64,000 nt of DNA from Candidatus Symbiobacter mobilis CR (lineage in GTDB: Bacteria; Pseudomonadota; Gammaproteobacteria; Burkholderiales; Burkholderiaceae_C), in assembly GCF_000477435.1 (NCBI RefSeq), contig NC_022576.1:1364001-1428000 (forward strand), written 5' to 3'. Made by a program: the position numbers and the translations under genes. The notes under the pieces are model-generated. The model made no database searches. It was not told the DNA's origin and was given only the letters and a program-made list of their open reading frames with translations. Below are positions 52,322-62,046 of the stretch, one piece after another (the first letter of the stretch is position 1; each line of letters starts with the position of its first letter).

Positions 52322-54946
52322 TCAACGCCGCAATAGCACCTTGAGCGCGCCCTGCAAGCGCTGCGCGGCAGCGGCGTCGTAGGCCGAAGCCAGCACCACG
52401 GACACATCCTGCGCCCACGTGAGCGCCGGGGGCGGATCGTTGCGACGGGTCAGCATCTGCAATTGCAGAGCGCGCAATGCAGGCAGATGCGCAGCGGGAG
52501 TGGGCACCTGCGCTGCCAATTCGATACGCAGCAATGCGGTGTCCGCCTCCCCCGCAGGGGCGGAGGCAATGGCTTGCGCCCAAGCGCTACGCGCTGCTGC
52601 ATGCACCCGGGAACCGATTTCCTGCACCGTGGGCACCTTGGCGGCATCGCGCTGCTCCCACGCGCCCAACAACTGCATCAGGGCTTCGCCATGCGCCTGC
52701 GCGGCCAGCTTGCGCAATGCGATTTGCGCTTGTTCGCCCGCATCGCGCTGGGCACGGAAGGCGGTGTCTCCCAACCGGGGAGGGCGCTGTTCCGGGCTGC
52801 GCGTGCGCGCTGGATATTCCTCCTTGCCCCGGACGGGGGGAGCACCCCGCCGCGATGCGTGCGGCGCATCGCCCCCTGCGCCACGCCGTGGCACAGGAGC
52901 TGGAGCGCCACCCAGCTTGGCCCCAGGCCGGTCGTCCCCGCGCACTGCGACGACTGGCTTGCGCGCAGGGATTGCTGCGGCACCAGACTGGCCCTCTTCC
53001 GCCGGGGACTGCGACGCTGCCGACTGCCCGATGGGGGGCGCATCCGATGCAGCGGCACCGGCGGCTCCCTGCACACATTCTTCCAGCATGGCCAGCGCAG
53101 CCCGAATGGCCTGCACATCGGCCTTGGCAATGGCGTCCTGCACGGCTTGCGCTGCATCGCACACTTGGCGGTCGCGCTCTCCCATCGCTTCCTGCGTGCG
53201 CTGGCGCTGTGCGGACTTTCGCGCAAAGGCGGCGTCGATCGGGGCGCGAAAGGCCTCCCAGAGTTTCTGTTCCAAGCGCCGATCCAGCGGCACCTGCGCT
53301 GCCTCCGCTTGCCAACGCTGCTGCAATGCCCGGATGGCATCGATACGCAGATCGGCCTCGTCAGCCAACGCCTGGGCTTCGACGACCATGGCGTTGCGCG
53401 CAGCCAGGCTGTCGTGCTGGCGGGCGCGCAACGATGCGCCGACTTCATCCATCGCCGCCTTCCACAGCGGCTGAAGCTCGGCGAAGGTTTTCTCCGAAAC
53501 GTGGCCGGATTGCTGCCACCGCAGCGCAAACTGCTGCAACGTGCGGGACACCCCTTTCCAATCTTCCTCGGCCTCGGCGGTACGGGAACGCGCCCACGCT
53601 TGCACTTCCTCGATCAACGTCAGCCTCCGAGCGCGGTGTTCGGCGTTTTCGGCGCGGAGCTTCTCTTGCCACGCCTCGACGAGGCGATGGGCCTCGTTGC
53701 ACGCCTCGTCGAAGCGTCTCCACAACGCATGGTTGGGCACTCCGCCCTGGTCGACGACCTTCCATTGCTCTCGCAACTGGCGCAGGGTTTCCATCAACTT
53801 TTTGCCTTGCAGCGGCGCTTCGCCCTGCGGAGGATGCAACAACCGCTGGGCCTTGGTCACCAACTCCGTGCGCAATTGGTCTGCACGCCAACGTTGCCAA
53901 CCTTCCAGCTCGCTGGCTGCTCCCAACGCTGCGTGTACACGGCCAGCCAAGACTTCGTCTAGCCAGCGCCCGTGTTCCTTGAGCGCAGCGCGCAAGGCAT
54001 TGGCAGCCCCGGCGCTGGCCTTGCCGTGGCCTTGGGCGATTTCTTCTTCCAGAATGTTCAACGCATCGGTAGTCGCCGCCACGGCGCGGGCCTGCACCGC
54101 AGGATCGACGGCTGGCCCAGGCTCGGCCGCCGCACCGCGCACCTGACGAAGCTCCTCCGCCCACAGGGGAACGTAGGGAACCGGGGCATCGACATCGGCA
54201 CTGGCTGCCGTCGCCATGGCCAGGGCTTCCCGAAACGCCGTCCACACGACACGCAACTGTTCCTGCGAGGCAGCCAACATGGGGGGAAAACGGGGATCAA
54301 TGCTCGCCCAGTCCGGCTCAGCAACCAAAGTGCTTGCCTCTTGATCCCACCGTGCGATGTCCACATCCAGCCCTGCCTGCGCAGCTTCCGCGTCTTTCCA
54401 GGATCGGGTCGATAGGGATTCGATCCGTTGCGCGAGCAAGGCGGCAGCTTCCCGCTGCACTTGCACCCGGTGGTGCAAATCTTCGATGACCTGCACACGC
54501 TGCTGAAGCCGCGCCCGCAACCCGGACAAGGGTTCCCGGCCCAGCGGGGCGCTGGCTCGCGCTGCATCGCGCTGCCACGCCATGGCATCGGCCAAATTCA
54601 AACGCGGTATCGCAAGCAAGGCTTCGGCCTTTTCTGCCCATTCCTTGGCCAAGGTTCCCTGCGCCTTGTCGCGCCGGATGTCGTCGAGGCGCTCGCGAAT
54701 CAGTTTGGCTGCGCCCTTGTCCTTGGCACTTAGCTCTCGGAACACCTGCTGCATCTGTTCTGCGCCGGGGTCCGTGGCCAGCCACGCACCAATGCGAGCC
54801 AAACGCTCCGCAGACGTCGCCGCAGAAAAGGCGCCATGCGTTAGCTCGTCGAGCGGATGCCCTTCCTTGGCAGGATGGGGGGGAGTGACGGCCTGCGCTG
54901 TATCGGTCTCGGCGTCAGACGAAGCAAAGCGATGGAAAGGGAACAT
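52322..54946 (-). CDS. DUF349-domain protein
   Basis: An 874-aa soluble, mainly helical, alanine/glutamine-rich protein with repeated DUF349 units (typical fragments LREQWKVVDQGGVPNHALWRRFDEACNEAH and WKGVSRTLQQFALRWQQSGHVSEKTFAEL...LWKAAMDEV). Function is not established for the family. A low-complexity Pro/Gly/Arg linker follows (about 640-700). ATG 54946 (MFPFHRFASSDAETDTA) is used; longer frames exist. It is divergent from the HsdM-like gene. Confidence 0.85.
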   Translation of the reverse strand: MFPFHRFASSDAETDTAQAVTPPHPAKEGHPLDELTHGAFSAATSAERLARIGAWLATDPGAEQMQQVFRELSAKDKGAAKLIRERLDDIRRDKAQGTLAKEWAEKAEALLAIPRLNLADAMAWQRDAARASAPLGREPLSGLRARLQQRVQVIEDLHHRVQVQREAAALLAQRIESLSTRSWKDAEAAQAGLDVDIARWDQEASTLVAEPDWASIDPRFPPMLAASQEQLRVVWTAFREALAMATAASADVDAPVPYVPLWAEELRQVRGAAAEPGPAVDPAVQARAVAATTDALNILEEEIAQGHGKASAGAANALRAALKEHGRWLDEVLAGRVHAALGAASELEGWQRWRADQLRTELVTKAQRLLHPPQGEAPLQGKKLMETLRQLREQWKVVDQGGVPNHALWRRFDEACNEAHRLVEAWQEKLRAENAEHRARRLTLIEEVQAWARSRTAEAEEDWKGVSRTLQQFALRWQQSGHVSEKTFAELQPLWKAAMDEVGASLRARQHDSLAARNAMVVEAQALADEADLRIDAIRALQQRWQAEAAQVPLDRRLEQKLWEAFRAPIDAAFARKSAQRQRTQEAMGERDRQVCDAAQAVQDAIAKADVQAIRAALAMLEECVQGAAGAAASDAPPIGQSAASQSPAEEGQSGAAAIPARKPVVAVRGDDRPGAKLGGAPAPVPRRGAGGDAPHASRRGAPPVRGKEEYPARTRSPEQRPPRLGDTAFRAQRDAGEQAQIALRKLAAQAHGEALMQLLGAWEQRDAAKVPTVQEIGSRVHAAARSAWAQAIASAPAGEADTALLRIELAAQVPTPAAHLPALRALQLQMLTRRNDPPPALTWAQDVSVVLASAYDAAAAQRLQGALKVLLRR

Positions 54947-55142
54947 CGGAATTACCCCAATTACCCCAGAAAGGGCAGAAAAAATGCCACCAGAGCATGG
55001 TGGCCGGGACGCAAGCATTTTCGCCGTGATTCCCCCCATGGCACAGCGCCCGCCCTACAGCCCGCCAGCATCCCACTGTGCTGCGCCCAAGGCGCATTCG
55101 GTATCATCGTCAGCCCCTACTGCAACGGGTTCCCCACCCGCG

Positions 55143-56486
55143 ATGAGCCTGAAAAAATCGGAACGCTACGCATCCCTGTGCAATGCCTGCGAAGAATTGC
55201 ACTGTGGTGCCGATGCCCTGCAGTTCCGGGACTATTTGCTCGTCCTGCTGTTCCTCAAATTCCTGAGCGATGCCAGCACGGCAGCCTCCCAGCCATCGAT
55301 CTTGGTTCCCCCCGGATGCAGTTTTGCGGATGTCGCCAAACTGCCGGGCAGCCCAGACGCCGGGTACCAATGCAATGCGCTGATTTCCCGGCTCGTCGCC
55401 GCCAACCCCGCGATCCAAGGCACGCTGGATTCCGTCCCTTTCCACGATAAGGAGCGGCTCGGCTACACCAAAGACGTGGCGGATCGTCTGGGAAAAATGG
55501 TGTCGATCTTCGAGGCCCTGCATTTCTGCGGTGATCCCGCAGCGATGCGTGACGATCTCAACGATGCCTTTGAACACCTTTGTCGCAGCTTCACCAACGA
55601 GCCTTGCAAGGCCCGTGTCCCGCTCTACACGCCCATTGAACTGTCTCGATTGATGGTGCAGCTCGCCGGGTTGGATCGGGCCACCACGCCAGAACAAAGC
55701 GTCTATGACCCCGCCTGTGGTATCGGAACGACGCTGGCGTGTGCATACGACTACACGCTACGCCAAACTGGCTACAGCCTGCGGCTGTTTGGGCAGGAAC
55801 TCGACCCCCTGACTTGCGCGATGGCGCGCATCAATCTAGCGCTGCACGGCGGTTCACAGGTACGGGTTGGCAGCGGTCATACCTTCGCCAACCCGCTGTA
55901 CTGCGCAAGCCCCACCCAGCTTGAGTCCTTCGATTACATCCTGTCCCACCCGTCTTTCGTCTACAAATCCTGGTCTGGCGCTCTCCATCCGTCCAAAGAC
56001 CCCTTCGGGCGTTTCGAACTAGGCATTCCGCCGGACAAAAGCGGGGACTTCGCTTTTCTGCTTCACGCTCTCCACAGCCTCAAAAAATCCGGCAAGGCCG
56101 TGCTGCTGTTGCCCCAGGACGTGTTGTATCGCGGCGCGGTGGAAGGGAGCATTCGCGCACGCATCGTGCGACAAGGATCGATCCGCTGCGTGGTCGGCCT
56201 GCCCGCCAACCTGTTCCACGGCACGAGCGTGCCTGCATGTTTGCTCGTGCTCAATACCGAAGAAGGATCCCACCACTCGGGCATCCTGATGATCGACGCG
56301 AGCCACGGCTTTGTGCAGGACGGGTGCAAAAACCGCCTGCGCGACGAAGACGTGCAACGCATTGCCGATACCTTCCACCACCGCACGGAAGTGCTGGGGT
56401 ATTCGAGGATGGTCGGCAGCATCGAACTCGAAGCCAATGCCTTCAACCTCAACCTGCCCCGGTACATCGAGGCCGGCACGGCATAG
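55143..56486 (+). CDS. Orphan HsdM-like protein with altered catalytic motif
   Basis: A 447-aa relative of type I DNA adenine methyltransferases: helical N-terminal domain (CEELHCGADALQFRDYLLVL, LFLKFLSDAS), SAM-binding motif I YDPACGIGTTLACAYDY, and later ELGIPPDKSGDFAFLLHALH and ACLLVLNT. The catalytic (N/D)PP(F/Y) motif IV, expected after SFDYIL, reads SHPSF: Asn is His and the second Pro is Ser. Methyl transfer is therefore doubtful. No hsdS or hsdR is adjacent and the gene is flanked by housekeeping genes. It might be a non-catalytic DNA- or SAM-binding regulator. Confidence 0.8.
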   Translation: MSLKKSERYASLCNACEELHCGADALQFRDYLLVLLFLKFLSDASTAASQPSILVPPGCSFADVAKLPGSPDAGYQCNALISRLVAANPAIQGTLDSVPFHDKERLGYTKDVADRLGKMVSIFEALHFCGDPAAMRDDLNDAFEHLCRSFTNEPCKARVPLYTPIELSRLMVQLAGLDRATTPEQSVYDPACGIGTTLACAYDYTLRQTGYSLRLFGQELDPLTCAMARINLALHGGSQVRVGSGHTFANPLYCASPTQLESFDYILSHPSFVYKSWSGALHPSKDPFGRFELGIPPDKSGDFAFLLHALHSLKKSGKAVLLLPQDVLYRGAVEGSIRARIVRQGSIRCVVGLPANLFHGTSVPACLLVLNTEEGSHHSGILMIDASHGFVQDGCKNRLRDEDVQRIADTFHHRTEVLGYSRMVGSIELEANAFNLNLPRYIEAGTA

Positions 56487-56503
56487 CCCTCCGTAGGGGG
56501 TTG

Positions 56504-56588
56504 GTAGCGACTGCCGAAGCTCCTACAACGAGTGTGGTGGGGGCACTGTGCTTCTTGTCACGTTGTGGGAGCCACGGGAGTCACGATA
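56504..56588. repeat. Inverted pair of REP-like repeats, degenerate
   Basis: Left half contains TAGCGACTGCC and CTCCTACAACG (56505-56530). The right half, in reverse orientation, has CGTTGTGGGAGC...AGTCACGAT (56561-56586). Both resemble the pair at 41939-42019. The pair separates the convergent HsdM-like and manC-type genes. Confidence 0.6.
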
Positions 56589-56606
56589 GTGGCGCTGTCA
56601 ACGCCC

Positions 56607-58097
56607 TCAACGCCCATAAGCGTCCTCAAAGCGGACGATGTCGTCCTCCCCCAGGTACGAACCCGACTGCACCTCGATCATCTCCAGCGGAACCCGGCCT
56701 GGGTTCTCCAGCCGGTGCCGCACTCCCAACGGAATGAAGGTCGATTGGTTCTCGCTCACCAAATAGTTTTTGTCCGCGCACGTCACCCGCGCCGTTCCGC
56801 GCACGACGATCCAGTGCTCCGCCCGGTGGTGGTGCAGTTGCAACGACAGCACCCCCTGCGGCTGCACGACGATCCGCTTGACCTGGAATCGTTCCCCGGC
56901 ATCGACGCAGTCGTACCACCCCCAGGGGCGAAACACCTTGCGGTGGGTCAACCCCTCGCTGCGGCCCCGGCTACGCAAGGCATCGACGATTTGCTTCACC
57001 TCCTGCGTGCGATCCTTGTGCGCGACGAGCACCGCATCCGCCGTCTCGACGACGACAAGGTCCCGCACCCCCACGCAGGCAACGAGCCGACTCTCCGACT
57101 GCACCAGCGAACCTGCGCAGCCATGAAGCAGCACATCGCCATGCACCGCATTGCCGTCGTCATCCTTGGGAGAGACCTTCCACAACGCATCCCACGCGCC
57201 TACGTCCGACCACCCTGCAGCCAAGGGCAAGACGACGCCCGGAGCCAACTCGGGTGTATCCACTAGGCGTTCCATGACGGCGTAGTCGATCGAGTCGCCG
57301 GGGCAGTGCGTGAACGCTTGTGCATCGACGCGAACGAAGTCTGCGGACACGGGCCGTTGCTCCCACGCAGCGGTACACGCTGCATGGATGTCGGGCCGAC
57401 AAGCGGACAGCGCACGCAACCACACGCTGGCGCGCAGCACGAAGATACCGCTGTTCCAGAGATAGCCACCGTCATCGAGGTACCGCTGCGCAGTCGCCGC
57501 ATCGGGCTTTTCGACAAACCGGGCAATACGCCGTGCGCCGCCTGGTGCGGGTGCGGGTGCGAATACCTCATCGCCCTCCGATCCATACGCCGCACCGACT
57601 TGGATATAGCCATAACCAGTCTCGGGGGCGTCAGGGCAGATGCCAAAGGTTACGACCGCACCGTCTGCAGCCAGTTTTGCTGCACGGGCCACGGTGCTAC
57701 AGAAAGCAGGAATATCCTGCAAAAAATGGTCGGCAGGCATGACGAGCATCACCGGGTCTGCCTCCGCAGCGGCCAAGGCCGCCAACGTCAACGCCGGTGC
57801 AGTGTTGCGCCCGACAGGCTCCAGAATGACCGTGCCGGGTTTGCCCATTGCTCGCAGTTGCTCCGCGACCAGGAAGCGATATTCCTCGTTACAGACGACC
57901 ACTGGCGCGGCGACTTCGATGTTCGTGATGCCCGCAGCGCCCGCAATACCCTCGGTACGGGCCACCGTCGCCTGCAAGAGGGTGCTATCCCCTGTCAGGG
58001 CAAGCAATTGCTTCGGAAATTTCTCCCGCGACAGGGGCCACATCCTCGTTCCCGACCCCCCCGACAACACGACGGGTTGCAAAACCATTCTTCCCAT
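56607..58097 (-). CDS. Mannose-1-phosphate guanylyltransferase / mannose-6-phosphate isomerase (ManC/AlgA type)
   Basis: A bifunctional 496-aa enzyme supplying GDP-mannose for polysaccharides. The N-terminal nucleotidyltransferase has VVLSGGSGTRMWPLSRE and KQLLAL, FVEKPDAATAQRYL and LPLAAGWSDVGAWDALW. The C-terminal cupin isomerase (from about 375) has KVFRPWGWYDCVDAG, LSLQLHHHRAEHWIVVRGTA and FIPLGVRHRLENPG with its metal-binding histidines. ATG 58097 (MGRMVLQPVVLSGG) is preceded by AGGGA at good distance, so it is preferred to 58121 or 58088. The next gene upstream, also a sugar-nucleotide pyrophosphorylase, is on the same strand. Confidence 0.92.
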   Translation of the reverse strand: MGRMVLQPVVLSGGSGTRMWPLSREKFPKQLLALTGDSTLLQATVARTEGIAGAAGITNIEVAAPVVVCNEEYRFLVAEQLRAMGKPGTVILEPVGRNTAPALTLAALAAAEADPVMLVMPADHFLQDIPAFCSTVARAAKLAADGAVVTFGICPDAPETGYGYIQVGAAYGSEGDEVFAPAPAPGGARRIARFVEKPDAATAQRYLDDGGYLWNSGIFVLRASVWLRALSACRPDIHAACTAAWEQRPVSADFVRVDAQAFTHCPGDSIDYAVMERLVDTPELAPGVVLPLAAGWSDVGAWDALWKVSPKDDDGNAVHGDVLLHGCAGSLVQSESRLVACVGVRDLVVVETADAVLVAHKDRTQEVKQIVDALRSRGRSEGLTHRKVFRPWGWYDCVDAGERFQVKRIVVQPQGVLSLQLHHHRAEHWIVVRGTARVTCADKNYLVSENQSTFIPLGVRHRLENPGRVPLEMIEVQSGSYLGEDDIVRFEDAYGR

Positions 58098-58190
58098 TTC
58101 TGGTCCCTTCTTTGATTCCAAAAAATCCCTGCGCCTGTGCCATCAACGGCAAGCCCCTGCAATGCCTGGGGCCACGGCGTAGACCGGCAA

Positions 58191-59294
58191 TCAAGCCCTG
58201 GCGTCTTCCCATCGCAAAGGGGTCTGTTCGTCACCCCGATACAGCACGCGGCCTGCACGGTCGATGCCATAACTTGGAGCAACGGTCATGTCGGCAAAGT
58301 GCATCCCCGGGGAAATGCGGGTGTACTCAAACAGCACGCAGCGTTCGACGTGCGCCCCGGCGCAGAGATGGCTGCCATGTCCGATCCAGCATGGCCCCCG
58401 CACCACAGCCCCCGCTTCGATGCGAACCCCCGACCCGCAGTACACCGGGCCTTCGATCGTGACGTGGTCCCAGTCGATCGCCGTATTCAGCCCCACCCAC
58501 ACGCCGGGGCGGACTTCGATGCCGGGCATCCGCGCTTGCGGGATTTCGCCACGCAAGGCCCGCTGTACAACGACCCAAAGATCCCGCACCTGGCCAATGT
58601 CGTGCCATTGAAAAGGCCTGCACTGCGCGTAGAACGGCAGGTTCTGCGACACGAGCTGGGGAAAGAGCTGCGAACCGATGTCGTACACCTGCCCTTGCGG
58701 AACAAGATCGAGCACCTGCGGCTCGAACAGGTACACCCCCGTGCTGGCTTGGCGAGACAGGGCGTCGCGGGGGGAAGGCTTCTCCTGGAACGAGCGCACC
58801 CTGCCGTCTTCGTCGGCCACGACGATGCCAAAACGGGAAACTTCGGATTCGGGCACTTCGAGCGTGACCACGGTGGCGACAGCACCTTTGGCACGGTGCT
58901 CCTGCACGGCTGCGCGGATATCCAGATCGATCAGCGCATCGCCACACAACACGACGGTGGTGTCGTCGAAAAAGCCCCCAAGGTCTTGGATTCGCCGCAT
59001 CCCCCCGGCAGAACCCATCGGCTTCGGCACGACGACGCCGTGCCCGAGCGTTCCCTCATAGGAATAACCGAGTTGCACTCCCCAACGGCGCCCATCCCCA
59101 AAGTACTGTTCGATCTTGCCGTGATCGTGCGCGACGTTCACCATGATTTCGGCAATACCGTGCCGTGCCAAATGCTCTACCAAATATTCCATCACCGGTT
59201 TGCCCAGGATGGGAATCATCGGCTTGGGGTAGTGCAACGTCAGCGGTCTGACTCTCGTTCCCTGGCCGGCAGCCAGAATCATGCCTTTAGCCAT
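58191..59294 (-). CDS. Sugar-nucleotide pyrophosphorylase with left-handed beta-helix tail
   Basis: A 367-aa NDP-sugar synthase: MILAAGQGTRVRPLTLHYPKPMIPILGKP is the nucleotide-binding signature, LCGDALIDLD holds the metal-binding Asp, and FQEKPSP contacts the sugar phosphate. Residues from about 245 form hexapeptide-like repeats (EVRPGVWVGLNTAIDWDHVTIEGPVYCG). It resembles GDP-mannose/UDP-glucose-type pyrophosphorylases such as eukaryotic GMPPB; the substrate cannot be fixed. It lies just upstream of the manC-type gene and probably serves exopolysaccharide or LPS synthesis. Confidence 0.85.
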   Translation of the reverse strand: MAKGMILAAGQGTRVRPLTLHYPKPMIPILGKPVMEYLVEHLARHGIAEIMVNVAHDHGKIEQYFGDGRRWGVQLGYSYEGTLGHGVVVPKPMGSAGGMRRIQDLGGFFDDTTVVLCGDALIDLDIRAAVQEHRAKGAVATVVTLEVPESEVSRFGIVVADEDGRVRSFQEKPSPRDALSRQASTGVYLFEPQVLDLVPQGQVYDIGSQLFPQLVSQNLPFYAQCRPFQWHDIGQVRDLWVVVQRALRGEIPQARMPGIEVRPGVWVGLNTAIDWDHVTIEGPVYCGSGVRIEAGAVVRGPCWIGHGSHLCAGAHVERCVLFEYTRISPGMHFADMTVAPSYGIDRAGRVLYRGDEQTPLRWEDARA

Positions 59295-59350
59295 ACACAG
59301 CAAGGAATTTCGTTAATAGGTGGAAGTCGCGAAGCGGCTGCTCGTAGCTT

Positions 59351-59379
59351 CCCTCGCCCAGCGGGAGAGGGGTTGGGGG
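59351..59379. repeat. Intergenic copy of the GC-rich palindromic repeat found in mod
   Basis: CCCTCGCCCAGCGGGAGAGG followed by GGTTGGGGG; compare CCCTCGCCCGCTTGCGGGAG in mod at about 27514. It lies between divergent pyrophosphorylase and queA genes. Confidence 0.55.
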
Positions 59380-59501
59380 ACCAAGCCGTTGCCCGGAGCC
59401 TATGCACCGGGTGATCATTCATCATAGCGGGCGCCACCACGACAATGCTTTGGCCCCACCCACCCCAGCGTATCCCTCTTTTGCCTCCCTCTTTCCCTAC
59501 C

Positions 59502-60584
59502 ATGCCCCCCTTGACGCTGGAAGATGTCGACTTCGACCTGCCTGCCGACCGCATTGCGCAGTACCCTGCTGCGCAGCGTTCGCAGTCGCGTTTGCTCGAT
59601 GCAAGCGGGAGCACTATGGTGGATCGGGTCTTCGACGAACTCCCCACGCTGCTGCGCGAAGGCGACCTGCTTGTCTGCAACGACACCCGGGTACTACGCG
59701 CTCGCCTCTACGGCCACAAGCCCACAGGCGGGCAGATCGAATTGCTCGTCGAGCGCGTACTCGGCGGGCAGGAAGTCGCAGCCCACTTGCGTTGCCGCCG
59801 CAAGCCCCAGCCGGGAGCGCAGTTTTCCCTCGTCAGCGCGCACCACCCCTTGGAACCGCTGCACGCCACGATGCTGGGGCGTTGGCCCGACGAGCACGGC
59901 CCCCTCTTTCGGCTGGCCCTGCACGATGAGGCAGACAGCGACCCCTACGCCATCCTCGAACGGCATGGCCACGTCCCACTACCCCCCTACATCGCACGCC
60001 CGGACGCCGCGCCCGACGACACCCGCTACCAAAGCGTGTTCGCGCGCAGCCCTGGGGCTATCGCCGCGCCAACGGCCTCGCTGCATTTCGACGAGGCACT
60101 GTTACAGCGGCTCGATGACCGAGGCATCGAGCGGGCGTTCCTGACGCTGCATGTCGGCGCCGGGACTTTCCAACCGGTGCAATGCACTGACGTATCCCAA
60201 CACCGCATGCACAGCGAGTGGTACGAAGTGCCCGCAGCTACCCGCGAGGCCGTCGCCGCGTGCCGTCGCCGCAATGGGCGCGTCGTCGCCGTCGGTACCA
60301 CCTGCGTGCGGGCGCTCGAATCATGGGCGCACACCGGCCAACCCCAAGGGGAAACCCGCCTGTTCATCCTGCCGGGGTTCGACTTTCGTACCGTCGATCT
60401 GCTCGTGACCAACTTCCATCTCCCCCACTCCACGTTGCTGATGCTCGTGGCCGCCTTCGCGGGGCTGGACCGTATCCGTGTGGCGTACCGGCACGCAATC
60501 GACAACCGGTACCGCTTCTTTAGCTATGGGGATGCGATGCTCCTGGCACGCATGTCCTCCACAACGCTGCCAACACTGCCATGA
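59502..60584 (+). CDS. queA: S-adenosylmethionine:tRNA ribosyltransferase-isomerase
   Basis: QueA builds epoxyqueuosine by moving the ribosyl group of SAM to preQ1-tRNA. The 360-aa product has LPADRIAQYPAAQRSQSRLL at the start, NDTRVLRARLYG, TASLHFDEALL, LHVGAGTFQPV and VGTTCVRALE, and NFHLPHSTLLMLV near the end. The ATG at 59502 (MPPLTLEDVDFDLPADRI) is standard. Its stop overlaps the next gene as ATGA. tgt and queG are in the same window, so all late queuosine steps are present. Confidence 0.95.
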   Translation: MPPLTLEDVDFDLPADRIAQYPAAQRSQSRLLDASGSTMVDRVFDELPTLLREGDLLVCNDTRVLRARLYGHKPTGGQIELLVERVLGGQEVAAHLRCRRKPQPGAQFSLVSAHHPLEPLHATMLGRWPDEHGPLFRLALHDEADSDPYAILERHGHVPLPPYIARPDAAPDDTRYQSVFARSPGAIAAPTASLHFDEALLQRLDDRGIERAFLTLHVGAGTFQPVQCTDVSQHRMHSEWYEVPAATREAVAACRRRNGRVVAVGTTCVRALESWAHTGQPQGETRLFILPGFDFRTVDLLVTNFHLPHSTLLMLVAAFAGLDRIRVAYRHAIDNRYRFFSYGDAMLLARMSSTTLPTLP

Positions 60585-61843
60585 ACCCCTTACACCGCCG
60601 CATTGCCTTGCGCATCGCCACCGTCAGCGTGTTGCTGGCGTGCGTGACCAGCCCCCTGGCGTGGTTCCTCTCCCGTGGAATGGCCGAAGACACCGTCGTA
60701 GCGATTGCCATCGAGGAATCCGAGAAACTATTGGGGCCGCTCGACGCCATGTACCTCACCGGGCCCGACGCAGCGTCGCACGCGCACGCTGCTGCCCAAA
60801 GCCTTGCCGGCGGGATCTTTGATATCGTCGAAATGTATGACGGGCAAGGCAACAAGCTGGCCGAGTCCGTCACAGACATCGGCAAAAAGGTCGAAGCTGC
60901 CATGGCGCACCACGACAGGCCCGACTACCGCAAACCCGGCTACGAAAGTCACGACTTGCCGGGAACAGGGTGGGTGTTGCGGGTGTTCGTCCCCCTGCAG
61001 CACCCGGCGGACAATGAGGGCGGATCGGTGATCGGCTACCTCGAAGGTGTTCGCGTCGTACCCCCATGGCAACGCCAGCAAATGCTGGGGCAATCACTGG
61101 GCGCAGCCGTGCTGGTGTGCGTCGCCTCGCTACTGTGTGGCGCTGTGCTCTACCCGGTAGTGGTACGCCTCTCGCGGGAAAACGAGCGCAAGACGCACGA
61201 GGTGCTCGATTCCCACATCCTGATGATGGAAGCACTGGGCCGCACCGTCGCCCAGCGCGATTCCGACACCGGGGCGCACAACTACCGCGTTGCGTGGATG
61301 GCGGCGATGATCGCCGAAGCGATGGGTCTGTCCGGCACATCGATGCAAGCGCTCATTGCTGGCAGTTTTTTGCACGATGTCGGCAAGGTCGGCATCCCGG
61401 ACGCCATCCTGCGCAAACCCGCCCGGCTTCTGGACTCGGAGATGGAAATCATGCGCACCCACGTCAACCTGGGCAAGGACATCGTCGTCGGCGCTGGCTG
61501 GCTCGACGGTGCCCATGACGTGGTTGCTGCGCACCACGAAAAGTGGGACGGCAGCGGCTACCCCGCCGGATTGCGCGGGGAAGACATTCCCCTTGCAGCG
61601 CGTATCTTTGCTGTGGCCGACGTGTTCGACGCGCTGTGTTCCCAACGTCCCTACAAGGCCGCGATGGGGTTCGACGAAGCCATGGCGATACTCGAACGCG
61701 ACACGGGTACCCACTTCGACCCCACGGTGATGGCCGTTTTCCGCCCCTTGGCGCGCAACTTTCACGACCAGCTTTCCACGTGCGGGGAGGACGGTACACG
61801 GGCCTTACTCGCAGAATGCATGCGCCGCCATTTCCGACAGTAA
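60581..61843 (+). CDS. Membrane HD-GYP cyclic-di-GMP phosphodiesterase
   Basis: A 420-aa protein with TM1 about 8-30 (IATVSVLLACVTSPLAWFL), a short periplasmic sensor region, TM2 about 168-190 (LGAAVLVCVASLLCGAVLYPVVV) and a HD-GYP domain with FLHDVGKVGIPD and HHEKWDGSGYPAGLRGEDIP. It should degrade cyclic-di-GMP in response to a periplasmic or membrane cue. It is translationally coupled to queA (ATGA), an odd functional pairing, and lies upstream of the flagellar motor genes. Confidence 0.92.
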   Translation: MNPLHRRIALRIATVSVLLACVTSPLAWFLSRGMAEDTVVAIAIEESEKLLGPLDAMYLTGPDAASHAHAAAQSLAGGIFDIVEMYDGQGNKLAESVTDIGKKVEAAMAHHDRPDYRKPGYESHDLPGTGWVLRVFVPLQHPADNEGGSVIGYLEGVRVVPPWQRQQMLGQSLGAAVLVCVASLLCGAVLYPVVVRLSRENERKTHEVLDSHILMMEALGRTVAQRDSDTGAHNYRVAWMAAMIAEAMGLSGTSMQALIAGSFLHDVGKVGIPDAILRKPARLLDSEMEIMRTHVNLGKDIVVGAGWLDGAHDVVAAHHEKWDGSGYPAGLRGEDIPLAARIFAVADVFDALCSQRPYKAAMGFDEAMAILERDTGTHFDPTVMAVFRPLARNFHDQLSTCGEDGTRALLAECMRRHFRQ

Positions 61844-62046
61844 ATGCCCTGCATGGGATGCTCAGAAGTTCGTCCGGGTGACAAAAAACCCAGAAAAAGC
61901 GCCAGCTTGCCCCCAAAATTGCTGGCTTTCCCGCAGGGGGGCTTCGGCTATGATCATTTGCACTTCCGGCCCCTACCCAAGGCCTCGCCCCGCATCACTT
62001 GGGGCATCTTCCCCCTTCCCCGCATCCCTGTTTCCGCTCCTGCCCT

